Origin: Streptomyces sp. CB01201
Lineage (GTDB): Bacteria > Actinomycetota > Actinomycetes > Streptomycetales > Streptomycetaceae
Direction of reading: 5' to 3'
NCBI RefSeq assembly: GCF_002803085.1
Contig: NZ_NNBJ01000005.1
Span: 171,669 to 235,668, forward strand
DNA: 64,000 nucleotides
The notes under the pieces were generated by a model. It saw only the letters and a program-made list of their open reading frames with translations. It did no database searches and was not told where the DNA came from. Each line of letters begins with the position of its first letter. The first letter of the stretch is position 1. Shown in pieces: positions 16,661 to 25,563 of the stretch. Position numbers and translations under genes: made by a program.

Positions 16661-18402
16661 GATCGTCCCGAAGCGTTCACGAATTACCGGTCGAGTCACG
16701 TTACTCGCCGGTATTTCGTCGTTTCTGGGGCCTCGAGCCTCGTGATCGGCCCGATGAGGGGGTGAGGCGGTGGCGGTCCAGGCACTGCACCTCTCACCTG
16801 CGGAAACAGGACATGCCTGCGCGACGGCTGGTAGCCGTGACGCAGGCATGTGGGGTTTACAGGGGGCGGAGCGCGGCGGAGGCTCGACCTGCTCGGCCGG
16901 AAGCGGTCGCGCCTGGAGCGGGGCGGAAGGCTCACTGGGTTGGGTTGTGGCGCTCTGCGTGCCGGCTTTGCGGGGCTGGATGCCCTGGTCGCGGAGGAAC
17001 CGTCGGATGGCTCTGAGGTTCGCCACGAAGATGATGACGGTGTTGAGCAGGGTCTGTGCGACGCGTCCGTGCGGCAGGCGGAGCTGGGGATTGTCGATGC
17101 TGTCGAGGGCGGACTTCTTGAGGTTGCCGTTGCCGCCCTCGTTCTGACTGCGCAGTCCGGACCAGGCTTCCTGCCACAGAGGGGTGAACAGGGGGTATTT
17201 CTGCCGCCACTTGGCCAACACGGTGCCTGGGACGGTGATGCTCTTCCCCCTGCAGATGTCGGGGTAGACGGGGGTGTCCCGCTTGGGCCTTGGGATGGTG
17301 GGCAGGGCTGCCGGGGTACGGACAGTGGGAGCGTCGAGGTCGACGACGGTGGACGGGCGTGGCTGGGGCCGGCGGTAGCAGGTGACCGTGGCGTGGGACC
17401 CGAGGGCGGGGCACTGGCGACGCTGGTCCCCTGCGGGCCCGTACTCCTTGATCTTGGTCTGGTAGTCCTTCCGGGACTGGATCAAGTTGAGTGCATGGGC
17501 TCGGTCCTCGTCCGTGCGGCTGTCGATGTATGTGGCGCCCGCAGTGATGAGCGGGGTGGGCATCAGCGGGCAGTAGAACTCGCCGCCGACCAGCTGCATG
17601 CCGCGGAACTCTCCCTGCCGGTCGACCTTGTCGTCGTTGTAGTGCTTCACCGCGTTGAGGCCGAGTTTGAGCAGCTGCAGATGCAGGTTGTGAGGCTTGG
17701 CCTGGGTGATGCCCCGGTCGGCGCAGAACAGGTCTTTGACCAGGCCTCGTTCGAAGGCCGGCTGGATGGCGCGCAGGGCGGCCGGGCCGGGTTCGGTGCC
17801 CGGGGTGTGAAGGATCATGCCGAGGCAGACCGCGGGGTGGGCGTCGGCGAGGTCGGCATGGCGTAGCGGAACTCTCTCTTCTCCGGCGCCTTGGCCCTTT
17901 TCTCCTGTTTCGACTTGGTCTTGCGAGGCGGTGGCTTGTTCGCCGTGCCACGCCGGGTGCCAGTGTTCGTGGAAGCCGCAGGTTTGCCGCTGGGTCCCGC
18001 CTTCTTCTGCTTCTTCTGCGTTCCTCGCTTCACGTACATCCCGGCGGTGATCTCAAGCGAGGCCCGGTCCTGGTGGTAGTCCGGCTCTTTGCCCCAGAGG
18101 AGGGCCTTGGATCCTGGAGACAGGGCGAAGAAGAGTGTCTCCCATGCGTCGTTGATGTTCGCGCTCTTGCCCATGTACTGCGACAGGATCAGGCCGATCA
18201 GCACTGTGCGGAACGGGAAGCCCTTCGGGCCTGGCCGGTGCTCGTTGGAGGGAAGGCGTTCCAGTACTCCGCTGTGGCGCACGAGGTCGAAGACCTGCCT
18301 CACAACGCGGTCGCTGAGGGTACGGCCGGGGGCCTGCGGTGCAGGGCGTAAGGCGAGGCCGGTACGCCGGCAGGGTTTGTCCTTCTGGTTCTTCCTGCTC
18401 AT
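16655..18402 (-). pseudogene. Frameshifted transposase-like gene
   Basis: Two halves in different frames make one protein of about 580 aa. The N-terminal half (start 18402, MSRKNQKDKPCRRTG) has VRQVFDLVRHSGVLERLPSN and GLILSQYMGKSANINDAWE. The C-terminal half has VKDLFCADRGITQAKP and the end pattern GLRSQNEGGNGNLKKSALD then AQTLLNTVIIFVANLRAIRRF, seen in transposase-like proteins of actinomycete elements. Restoring one G at about 17860 joins RYAM to ADLADAHPAVCLGMILH. The stop lies within the island's left 14-bp arm, 12 bp from the tRNA. Family assignment is moderate. Confidence 0.55.
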
Positions 18403-18403
18403 G

Positions 18404-18727
18404 CCGCCGCCCCCTCAACAAATCGGATGCCTCCGCTTCGGGCACGTCGTGGAGGAAGACGAGGTATCGCGAGAGGCTGTGCAGGGTCCCGAGTCCCGAC
18501 GCTTTGAGGATCACCTTCAGCGGAATGCCTGCATTCAGCGGTTCGACGAGCCAGGTCGTACGCAGCCGCTGGGTCTGCAGCACTGCACCGTCACAACGGC
18601 CGATGATCCGCGGATTACCTGGCCAGCCAGTCCGATGCGATGTGCTTGCTGGTGCGGTCCTGCCAGTCTGTGCGTAAGCCAGCAGGCGATTCGACACAGC
18701 GACCTCCAGGCGCAAGGCCCATGACAG
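18404..18727 (-). pseudogene. Possible C-terminal remnant of an integrase-like protein
   Basis: The frame running into the transposase-like start reads RLRTTWLVEPLNAGIPLKVI then LKASGLGTLHSLSRYLVFLHD, which resembles the C-terminal tail of tyrosine-recombinase-like proteins in streptomycetes. It has no start of its own: the upstream side is cut at the 20-bp palindrome at 18728, beyond which the frame loses coding character. The transposase-like ATG overlaps its end, so the two were probably cotranscribed. The assignment rests on a short match from memory. Confidence 0.4.
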
Positions 18728-18747
18728 GCGGCCGGTTAACCGGCCGC
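18722..18747. repeat. Palindromic repeat, left copy (matches 21435-21458)
   Basis: GCGGCCGGTTAACCGGCCGC (18728-18747) is a perfect 20-bp palindrome. With the preceding TGACAG it forms a 24-bp sequence that matches 21435-21458 at 22 of 24 positions, in direct orientation. It cuts the integrase-like frame, so it may mark a recombination junction. Confidence 0.75.
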
Positions 18748-18787
18748 TGGTGTCAGTGTCGATCACGATCTGAAGGAATGCATCTTT

Positions 18788-19108
18788 ATGACCGGAGGCC
18801 GAGCGCGCACGGCGCCGCCATGGAGCTACGCCGTCGATCCGGAGGAGTGGCCGGATGCCCGGATCGCCGGGGAGCCCGCCGCGGCGGTGGTCCAGACGAT
18901 TGCCCGCCGCCTCGCCGCCGCCTTGCGCGAGAGGCCGGAGCTCTCGCTGCGTGCCCTGGCCGCCCAGAGCAACGTCGGCAGACAGACCATCGGCGATCTG
19001 CTGGCGGGCGCCACCTGGCCGGATGTGCTGACGGTCTGCCGACTGGAACGGGCCCTGGGCCTGGCGCTTTGGCCCGGATCGAATGCGACCCAATGTGCTC
19101 ATGACTGA
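18788..19108 (+). CDS. Small helix-turn-helix (XRE-like) protein
   Basis: 106 aa, DNA-binding. The HTH is LSLRALAAQSNVGRQTIGDLLAGATWPDVLTVCRLERALG (about residues 55-95), matching Cro/C1 proteins. The N-terminal half (WSYAVDPEEWPDARIAGEPAAAVVQTIARRLAAAL) is a helical lead. ATG 18788 has AAGGA about 10 nt upstream. It is intact among decayed genes, so it may still act as the island's regulator. A 9-bp inverted repeat and a terminator follow. Confidence 0.8.
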   Translation: MTGGRARTAPPWSYAVDPEEWPDARIAGEPAAAVVQTIARRLAAALRERPELSLRALAAQSNVGRQTIGDLLAGATWPDVLTVCRLERALGLALWPGSNATQCAHD

Positions 19109-19168
19109 TCCCCATTTGCCAATTTGAGGTCAGTCGTGCACGCTCAAGTACGGAATGGCGTAGACGCC

Positions 19169-19197
19169 CTCTAGCGCCACCCATGGGAGCGCTAGAG
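19169..19197. promoter_or_regulatory. Inverted repeat with perfect 9-bp arms
   Basis: CTCTAGCGC (19169-19177) and GCGCTAGAG (19189-19197) flank an 11-bp spacer. It lies 60 bp past the XRE stop and upstream of the terminator. It may be an operator or part of a transcript end. Confidence 0.5.
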
Positions 19198-19255
19198 TGA
19201 ACGTGCGCGACGGACCGGAACCCTGCTAGGAGAAGCGTCCGTTCGCGTGTTTGGC

Positions 19256-19286
19256 GGCCTCCCTCGACCGCTAATCGAGGGAGGCC
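19256..19286. terminator. Rho-independent-type terminator hairpin
   Basis: GGCCTCCCTCGA (19256-19267) pairs perfectly with TCGAGGGAGGCC (19275-19286) over a 7-nt loop, followed by T-rich TGCTTGTTGGCTT. It lies between the convergent XRE gene and the gene at 19319, and could serve both. Confidence 0.8.
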
Positions 19287-19318
19287 TGCTTGTTGGCTTA
19301 GGGTCGTTCTCGGGTGGA

Positions 19319-19840
19319 TCAAGCAGCTCGGGATGACAGCACGGCCCGGAACATTCCCGGTGCTACGTTTTCCACCTCACCAAGTTGCTTCATGCGGTTG
19401 AGGGTTTTTCCTACGGATGAGCGGACCGTCGCGTCCGCTCCCGGGCGCACCGCCGCCGCGATATCAGTGATGGACATTGCCTCTTGAGCAGCGCACAGGA
19501 GTGTGAGGATCGCATCGCGCATGCTTCCGTTACGCGGTGGCCCCAGGGTCCGAGTGCCAATCCCCGGGCGCGCATCTTCGGACGAAGGATCCTCGTCGGC
19601 GACGGAAACTTCAGACGGACTCTCCCGGGAAGCCTGGGAGGTTTCCGCGTCCTCGCCAGTGGCCGGCGGCTCTTCGCGGCCATCGGTGGATTCGGCGCCC
19701 TGGCACATCATCGCGCACACAGCTTCCAATGTCGCCAACTCGCCGCGCAGTGAAGTGATCAGCTCCTTCACGGCATGCCGGGCCTGGCCGATGTATACAC
19801 CCTTGTCTGACGCAGGTGCGCTGGTCCGGTATCCCGCCAT
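19319..19840 (-). CDS. Hypothetical protein with C-terminal winged-helix-like domain
   Basis: 173 aa. The N-terminal segment (ARHAVKELITSLRGELATLEAV) is helical. It is followed by an acidic, disordered linker (GREEPPATGEDAETSQASRE) and a C-terminal domain SMRDAILTLLCAAQEAMSIT / DIAAAVRPGADATVRSSVGK / TLNRMKQLGEVENVAPGMF that looks like a winged HTH. A DNA-binding role in island regulation is likely by inference. Codon use is less G+C-biased than in neighbouring chromosomal genes. ATG 19840 is the first in frame; its upstream AAGGA supports it. Confidence 0.7.
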   Translation of the reverse strand: MAGYRTSAPASDKGVYIGQARHAVKELITSLRGELATLEAVCAMMCQGAESTDGREEPPATGEDAETSQASRESPSEVSVADEDPSSEDARPGIGTRTLGPPRNGSMRDAILTLLCAAQEAMSITDIAAAVRPGADATVRSSVGKTLNRMKQLGEVENVAPGMFRAVLSSRAA

Positions 19841-20123
19841 AGCGAACTCCTAAGGAAGGTCGCTGCCAGTGTAGGGACGGCACACTGTGGCACGCACGCA
19901 GTTCTTGTGAGGTGCTATCAAACGGTCAACAGTGCGCTCAAGCACGGCAAGTCCGGTCGAGGTTATCGCAGGACTCGACCTGTCTTGGCGCAGAGCAGAG
20001 TTGGCTAGCCGGGTTCGTGCGATGCCGCACCGGAACTGTGAGACGTGCCATCGCGGAATTCTGACGTGTGGATTCTGTCGAAGCTCCCGGTCTCCGGGAA
20101 CGTTTGAGCGTTACGGTTCCTTC

Positions 20124-20891
20124 ATGGTGGATGGCAAGCATCTGTCGGCGACAGAGGCCTTGGCGTCGGTGACGAAGGCCCTAGATGTTCTAGTCCTGGC
20201 GTATGACCGGGGGAAGTCGGTGTTACCGAAACCGCCCGGGAGCTCGGTATCTCACGTTCCACCGCACACCGCATCCTGGTTACCCTGCAGCGCGCGGGTT
20301 TCCTCCGCCACGATGCTGGCCAGCACGGATACTCAGCGGGGCCGCAGCTCGTACGCATGGGACTGACCGCGATCGCCCAGCTGGACGTCCGACGACAGGC
20401 GCGCAGCCCCCTGGAGGAGCTCTCCGAGAAGCTGCAGGAGACGGTGTGCCTGTACTCCCTGGATGCGGCCGTCGTCCGCCCACTCGACAGAGTCGAGTGC
20501 CGGCACGTCCTGCGCGTCAGCGTTCCGCTCGGACGGGAGCTCCCCGCCCACGTAACAGCGGCAGGCAAGGCCCTGCTCGCACTGCGCGACCCGGCAGATG
20601 TACGCGCGACACTCCCGGCCGCGCTCCCTGCCACGGCGGCAGGAAGCATCACTGAGTGGCCGCTGCTTGAGGTGGAGTTGGAGGAAGTCATAGCCCCGGG
20701 GGTGGGCGGCAGACCTCGAGGAAAGTGCACACGACCTGCACGGCGTAGGCCTGGCCATCCGCAACCGCATCGGGGAGCCGCTCGCCGCGATCTCCGTGTA
20801 CGCACCCGCCGTACGTCTGCGCGAACAGGACATGCCAGCGATTGCCACGGCCCTGCAGGAGACCGCCACCACGATCGCCAGGGCAGAGTGA
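20124..20891 (+). pseudogene. IclR-family regulator, two frameshifts
   Basis: The pieces read in order: FMVDGKHLSATEALASVTKA (frame 1), then VTETARELGISRSTAHRILV...GFLRHDAGQHGYSAGPQLVRM with ELPAHVTAAGKALLALRDPA (frame 2), then WAADLEESAHDLHGVGLAIR...AISVYAPAVRLREQDMPAIA (frame 3). The HTH, linker and effector domain of an IclR protein are all present. Frame changes occur near 20217 and 20703, each beside a run of five G. Stop at 20889. Target unknown. Confidence 0.8.
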
Positions 20892-20916
20892 CAGCGGTCG
20901 CCGAGGTGCCCGGGGC

Positions 20917-21363
20917 TCAAGGCCCCAACGTGATCCGCCCGTCCGGGATCCACCCCTCCAGGTATCCCGTCAACAGCACATCCACATCTGGCAGATCGCA
21001 CCGCGTGCACAACTCCTGCCACTGCTCAGGCCGTGCCCAGTGTGTCGCTCCCCTCCAGGGCAGATGCTCCGGCGGATCACCAGCCGCAGCGAGACGAAAA
21101 ATGAACACGCGCGCCTCTCAGCGGCTCCGACCTACGGGCACAGGCACCTGAGCCCAGTGGCAACCTTCAACAGCGCCCGCGCGCACCTGCATCGCGCCGA
21201 CTACATTGCGGAGTATGCGTGCTGCCGCCTCACGGTAGGACTCTGCGGCTCGGACGGATCCTGAAAGGAGCACCCATCGGGGAACAGCTCCAGGCAAGTC
21301 GTCTGCCACAAAAGCGAGCCGCCCGTCCGAGCTCAGCAACGCAACGAACACCACCCGCCGCAT
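20917..21363 (-). pseudogene. Degraded Nudix hydrolase
   Basis: Two frames join near 21115. The first part reads RRVVFVALLSSDGRLAFVAD and LLSGSVRAAESYREAAARIL-RNVVG, a Nudix box in which the catalytic Glu pair of REuxEExGu has become I and N. The second part reads FIFRLAAAGDPPEHLPWRGA then RPEQWQELCTRCDLPDVDVL to a stop at 20917. Both the frameshift and the lost metal ligands make it inactive. Confidence 0.65.
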
Positions 21364-21434
21364 CCTGCGGGGGCGGCACGGGAGGGCACCTCGCACTCTC
21401 GGCGGCGTCCAGAAAAGCAGGCACAGCCCGATCC

Positions 21435-21458
21435 TGACATGCGGCCGCTTAACCGGCC
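21435..21458. repeat. Palindromic repeat, right copy (matches 18722-18745)
   Basis: Same 24-bp sequence as at 18722 with two changes, beginning TGACATGCGGCCGC and ending TTAACCGGCC. The two copies bracket 2.7 kb holding the XRE gene, the winged-helix gene and the IclR and Nudix pseudogenes. Confidence 0.75.
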
Positions 21459-21602
21459 AGTTTTATCCCGCGCCGACGAGAGTCTTATCGCGGAGTTGAG
21501 CTGGCGAACTTGGTCGGCTTGTGGGCTCCGGTATGCCGAATCTGGATTGAGTAGGCGCCCAGCAGGAGCGGCCGGATGGTCTCGAGTTCCGCAAGGGATT
21601 TC

Positions 21603-22369
21603 GATGGCCTGAATGCTGGCGGGTCTCGCTCCCGGACAGCGGCCAGTCGAACGTGTACGCAGCGAGCAATCTCCACGGCCTGGACCATCCCGTCCTGGTA
21701 CTGCTCAGCCTGGTCGCTCCCGGCTGGCCGGACGGCTCATGGACGACCCCGAACGGTCTGACCTGGCGATACCGCAGCCACGAGGACCTGTGTGCCGCGC
21801 TGCGGTCCTGTCTGCCCGATCTCCGGCGGGCGGACGGGTTCGGCGCCGGTGTGTTCGAGCACTGGCTCGACCTGATCGACAAGCTCGTGCGACTGGCCGC
21901 CAAGGGTCGGCACCCCGCGGGGGCCGAACCGTTGCTGGTGCCAGAGGAAGCAGTCGCAGTCCTCAAGAACGCTCGACTGGACGCGACCGTGCAGAAGGTG
22001 CCTGCTTGCACAGCCTCGTCCGGCCAGAGCTGGCGCAGGAGATGGAGCAGGTCGGCGTCATCGTGCGGACCGCAATGAGCCGAGACCAGGGCATCGTGGA
22101 GATGTTCACCGCGGAGACGACACCCTGTCCGGTTGGCAGATCCAGGAAGGCCAGGTCTGGCTGGTCCACCTGACCGGCCCGGCCCGACACGGCGGGCAGT
22201 CCGCGAACAGGAGGCCCGCGCCTACGGCGACTACTTCTGCTTTGACCGGGCACGTACCCTGCCGGGCGACATCGGTCCCGAGCGACCCACAACCGCCCCG
22301 CATGCTCCGTTGGCCTGCAACGGGTTCGCGCCCGACTTCGTCTATCGGAGCATCCCACGCCGGACCTGA
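21603..22369 (+). pseudogene. Unrecognised gene broken across three frames
   Basis: Coding signal (high G+C at third positions) passes from frame to frame: ECWRVSLPDSGQSNVYAASN and VLVLLSLVAPGWPDGSWTTP to about 21995; LHSLVRPELAQEMEQVGVIV to about 22120; TLSGWQIQEGQVWLVHLTGP; then EQEARAYGDYFCFDRARTLP to a stop at 22369. I do not recognise the family. At least three frameshifts show that it is dead. Confidence 0.55.
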
Positions 22370-22678
22370 CGATCGAGCAGGTCGTCCAGCTCGGTGTGAT
22401 CTTGGTGCGCAGGACGTTAACGTGGCACCCAGACGCACGGGGCAAGGGATACGTGTGTCGCTGAGTGCTGAATGAGAGGGATGACAAAACTCTTTCGGTC
22501 CCTGTCGACCCTCGTGCCGGACGTGGCGGGTGCTCACGCTGTCGTCGATACAACAGTAGATGGTGAAGCCCTCGTCCAGGCGTGGGAGTCCCCGGCTCCC
22601 GTGAAATTGCTGACAGTGGAAAGGAAGTTGCATCGGATTAGTGCCGCAGAGATCATCAAATGGGATGGCAGAGTTCCG
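22370..22678. other. 309-bp stretch without a recognised gene
   Basis: Open frames exist on both strands (for example plus strand from 22472, TKLFRSLSTLVPDVAGAHAV) but none has clear coding bias or a known domain. It lies between two pseudogenes and may hold fragments of a transposase; I cannot show it. Confidence 0.4.
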
Positions 22679-25430
22679 TCAGCTTTCGCGGCTTCGGCAG
22701 ATGCCCACGAAGTCGCAGCCGGCGCAGGACGAACACCAACTGTCCAGGGGGGCAGTCGGTTGGTGCGCAAGGAGTCGGCAGCCTCGGTGACCCGCTTGCC
22801 GAGGTCGGTCATGACCTCGGGGTCCACCATTTCGCGCGTGTCACGCCCCCGCCTTGTCGAGGTTGAGGACCTCGACAACATCCGCGTTCTGTCCCGTCAG
22901 CTCCCGGTACCCGAGCACGTACAGGTGCAGTTGGTCACGGGTGAGGTTCTCGGCCTGGGCGCGCTCGCTCGACTTGAAGTCGACGACCGACGTCTCGTTC
23001 GTGTCCAGTCGCTTGATCAGGTCGACACGGCCGGTCACAGTGACGCCGGGAACCGGGTGGATCTCGACGGGCTGTTCGGAGTATCTCGTCTGGTGCAGGG
23101 TCGCGCCGTGGCGTTCCAGGTAGCGCCGCACCGCCGTCTCGGCGGCGGGGCGGAGCTGGTCTGCCGCCGCCTTGTTCGCGAAGGGGAGGTTGAGGTGGCG
23201 GTCCACCAGGTCCTCCGCCTCCTCTGGGGCAGCGATGTCGCCCTCGATGGCCCGTTTGTGGATCTCCGCCATGACGTCGTGGAGCGACTTGCCGAAGCCG
23301 AGTTCCTTCTGCAGAGGCGAGTCGAAGCCGTACAGAAGGCGGCTTGAAGGAGTACGGGCACTCGAAGAGGTACTTGAGGTCCGAGAAGGACATGACGACC
23401 TCGGGGATACCACGCATGGGGGTTGGCGTGAGCCGTCCGTCGGGAAGGGCGGACCTCGCGCGTCAGGACGTGTGCACCTGCGTGGCCTCGTTGAAGAAGT
23501 CCGAACGCTTCTTGCCTGTGCGCTTCTCCGTGGGGGCGAAGGAGAGTGCCAGGTACTTCTGGGCGCGGGTGACAGCGGCGTAGAACAGGCGGCGCTCGTC
23601 CGCCTCGGTGCCCCGGTATCGGGCCGCGCCCGGGACGAGGCTCTCTTCGACCACATGGAATACGCCGAGTCCGCCCCGGCCGGAGGCGGGAAAGGTGTTC
23701 TTGCGCAGGGCGGGCAGAATGACGGCCGGCCACTGCATGCCCTTGGCCTGGTGGACCGTGGCGATGACGACGGCGTTGGGCTGGGCGTAGCCGTTGTCCC
23801 CGTCGGACTCCTCGTAGTAGTCGGGAGCCTGGTACTCGACCCACTTGGCGAACGCGTCGAACCGCTGCTGGGGCTCGCTAGTGAGGTGGATGCGCTCGAA
23901 GTCCCCGATCGCGGTGGAGAAGCGACCGAGGTAGTAGTAGACGAGTTCGCCCCGATCGCGCGGAAGGCGCTCCTCGCGCAGCTCGACGGCTTCGAGGAAA
24001 TCAAGGAAGACGCCCTGGAGCGTGGTGGGGTCCCAGGGCTTGGACGCGTCCCACCGCATGGCCGCGGTGAGCACGGGGAGTCCGGCGCGGACATCCCCCT
24101 CCGTGAGCCCGACGCCGGCGTCGACCCATGCGTCGATCACGTCCTGCTCGTCGGCCTCCCCCGCGACGAACCGGAAGCAGCTGACGGCCGCCTGGACCTC
24201 CGGTGTCTCGAAGAGATTGGTCAGGCCCTTGATGACATACGGGATGTCGCGGCGTCGGAGCTCTTCGACGAGCGGGCCGGCGTCGGCCTTGACGGAGCGG
24301 AACAGGACGGCGAAGTCGGACCAGTCGAGTCCTCGGGGCTCGCTGCCTTCCCGGTCCTGGAACGGCACGCCGCGCAGCCGCTCCATGCGGTCCACGAGCC
24401 AGCCGGCCTCCGCCTCCGTGTCCGGGAATTCGAGTGCCAGCAGGTCGCCGCGGTCGAAGGTCTGGTGGCCGGCGGCCGTCATCGCCTTGCTGAGGCGTTC
24501 GCCAGGCGGAATCTGCTCGACGACTCGGCGCGCGAGGTCGACGATGGCGGGGCTGGAGCGGAAGTTCTCGTTCAGCGTGGCTCGGCGGACGCCCGGGTAG
24601 CGGTTCTCGATCGTGAGGATGTTCTCGACAGCACTGCCGCGCCACTGGTCGTCGTCACCGACCACGCAGAGGTTCGCCCCGTGGCGGGTGAGTCCGCGGA
24701 TCAGCTGCTCCTGGACCGGGTTGGTGTCCTGGTACTCGTCGATGACGACGTACCTGACGGTCTCCTTGACGTGCCGCTGGAGGCTCAGGACGGACTCGTC
24801 GCCCTCGTCGTTGTCTTGTCATTGAGCAGGACCGCGGTATTGTGGAGGATGGCTGTGTAGTCGAAGTACGCGCGTTCGCTGAGCAGTCGCATGTACTTGT
24901 CAAGCCCGTCCGCCACGTCGGGGCGGAGCCCGTCCAGATCTACGTCGTCCTCCCGGAGGATCGACATGACCTGCTGGTACAGCTTTGAGTTGACCCAGCG
25001 CCGCAGGGGCTTCGGGGTTCCCTGGACGATCGCGTTCGTCGTGGTCAGCCCTGACTGGGTGCTGTACTTGTCGATGATCAGGCGGGTCTGCACGTCGTTG
25101 AGGACGTTGTACTTGAACGCCTCGGGCACGTGGCTGTGCAGCAGGTCGAGGGCGTAGCCGTGCATGGTGCCGATGTACATCTCGGCGAGGCCGTGCACCT
25201 CGCCGTGGAGTTCGCGGATCCGTGTGTGCACACGCTCCTTCAACTCGCCTGCGGCCTTCTCGGTGAAGGTGAAGGCGACGATGTTCCTGGGCTGGACACC
25301 GGGCCGCCCGATCAGGCGGGCGATCCGTTGCGAGATCACCTCCGTCTTGCCGGAACCGGCGCAGGCGACGATGAGGAGGTTGTCGTCGTGGGTGTCGATG
25401 GCGGTGCGCTGGGCGTCCGTAAACTGCACT
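22679..25430 (-). pseudogene. UvrD/RecB-type helicase-nuclease with several frameshifts
   Basis: GTG 25430 (after GGGGGGAG) starts VQFTDAQRTAIDTHDDNLLI, with Walker A ACAGSGKTEV, then FTFTEKAAGELKERV. After a frame change near 24818: VVIDEYQDTNPVQEQLIRGL, VVGDDDQWRG, VIATVHQAKGMQW, ERRLFYAAVTRAQKYLAL. A TGA interrupts at 23463; the frame then resumes with VVMSFSDLKYLFECPYSFK, changes near 23338 to RLLYGFDSPLQKELGFGKSL and VDLIKRLDTNETSVVDFKSS (PD-(D/E)XK), and ends in another frame with an Fe-S motif CSSCAGCDFVGIC. About five lesions, some at G or C runs. Originally a fused SF1A helicase and Cas4-like nuclease, downstream of the methyltransferase. Confidence 0.8.
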
Positions 25431-25450
25431 GCTCCCCCCGAAACTGGCTG

Positions 25451-25480
25451 TGGTGCTGGTGCTGGTGCTGGTGCTGGTGC
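25451..25480. repeat. 6-bp tandem repeat (TGGTGC x5)
   Basis: Five perfect copies of TGGTGC in the 133-bp gap between the methyltransferase stop and the helicase-nuclease GTG. If an upstream start were used they would encode Ala-Pro repeats. Confidence 0.85.
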
Positions 25481-25563
25481 GGTGACCTGGTGCTTTCGTG
25501 TGGCGTGATCGGTGGCGGGTGGAGTGTGTGCCGTGGCGGTACGCACCCCACCCGGTGGTGGTG

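Noticed and set aside
16455..18402. Frameshifts in the island as sequencing errors only
   Set aside because: Some lie at G or C runs and could be errors, but the lost Nudix catalytic residues, the in-frame stop in the helicase and the intact large genes nearby fit real decay better.
22472..22660. N-terminal fragment of an ISL3-type transposase (TKLFRSLSTLVPDVAGAH)
   Set aside because: The resemblance is short and without the zinc-finger or DDE motifs; not enough to call.
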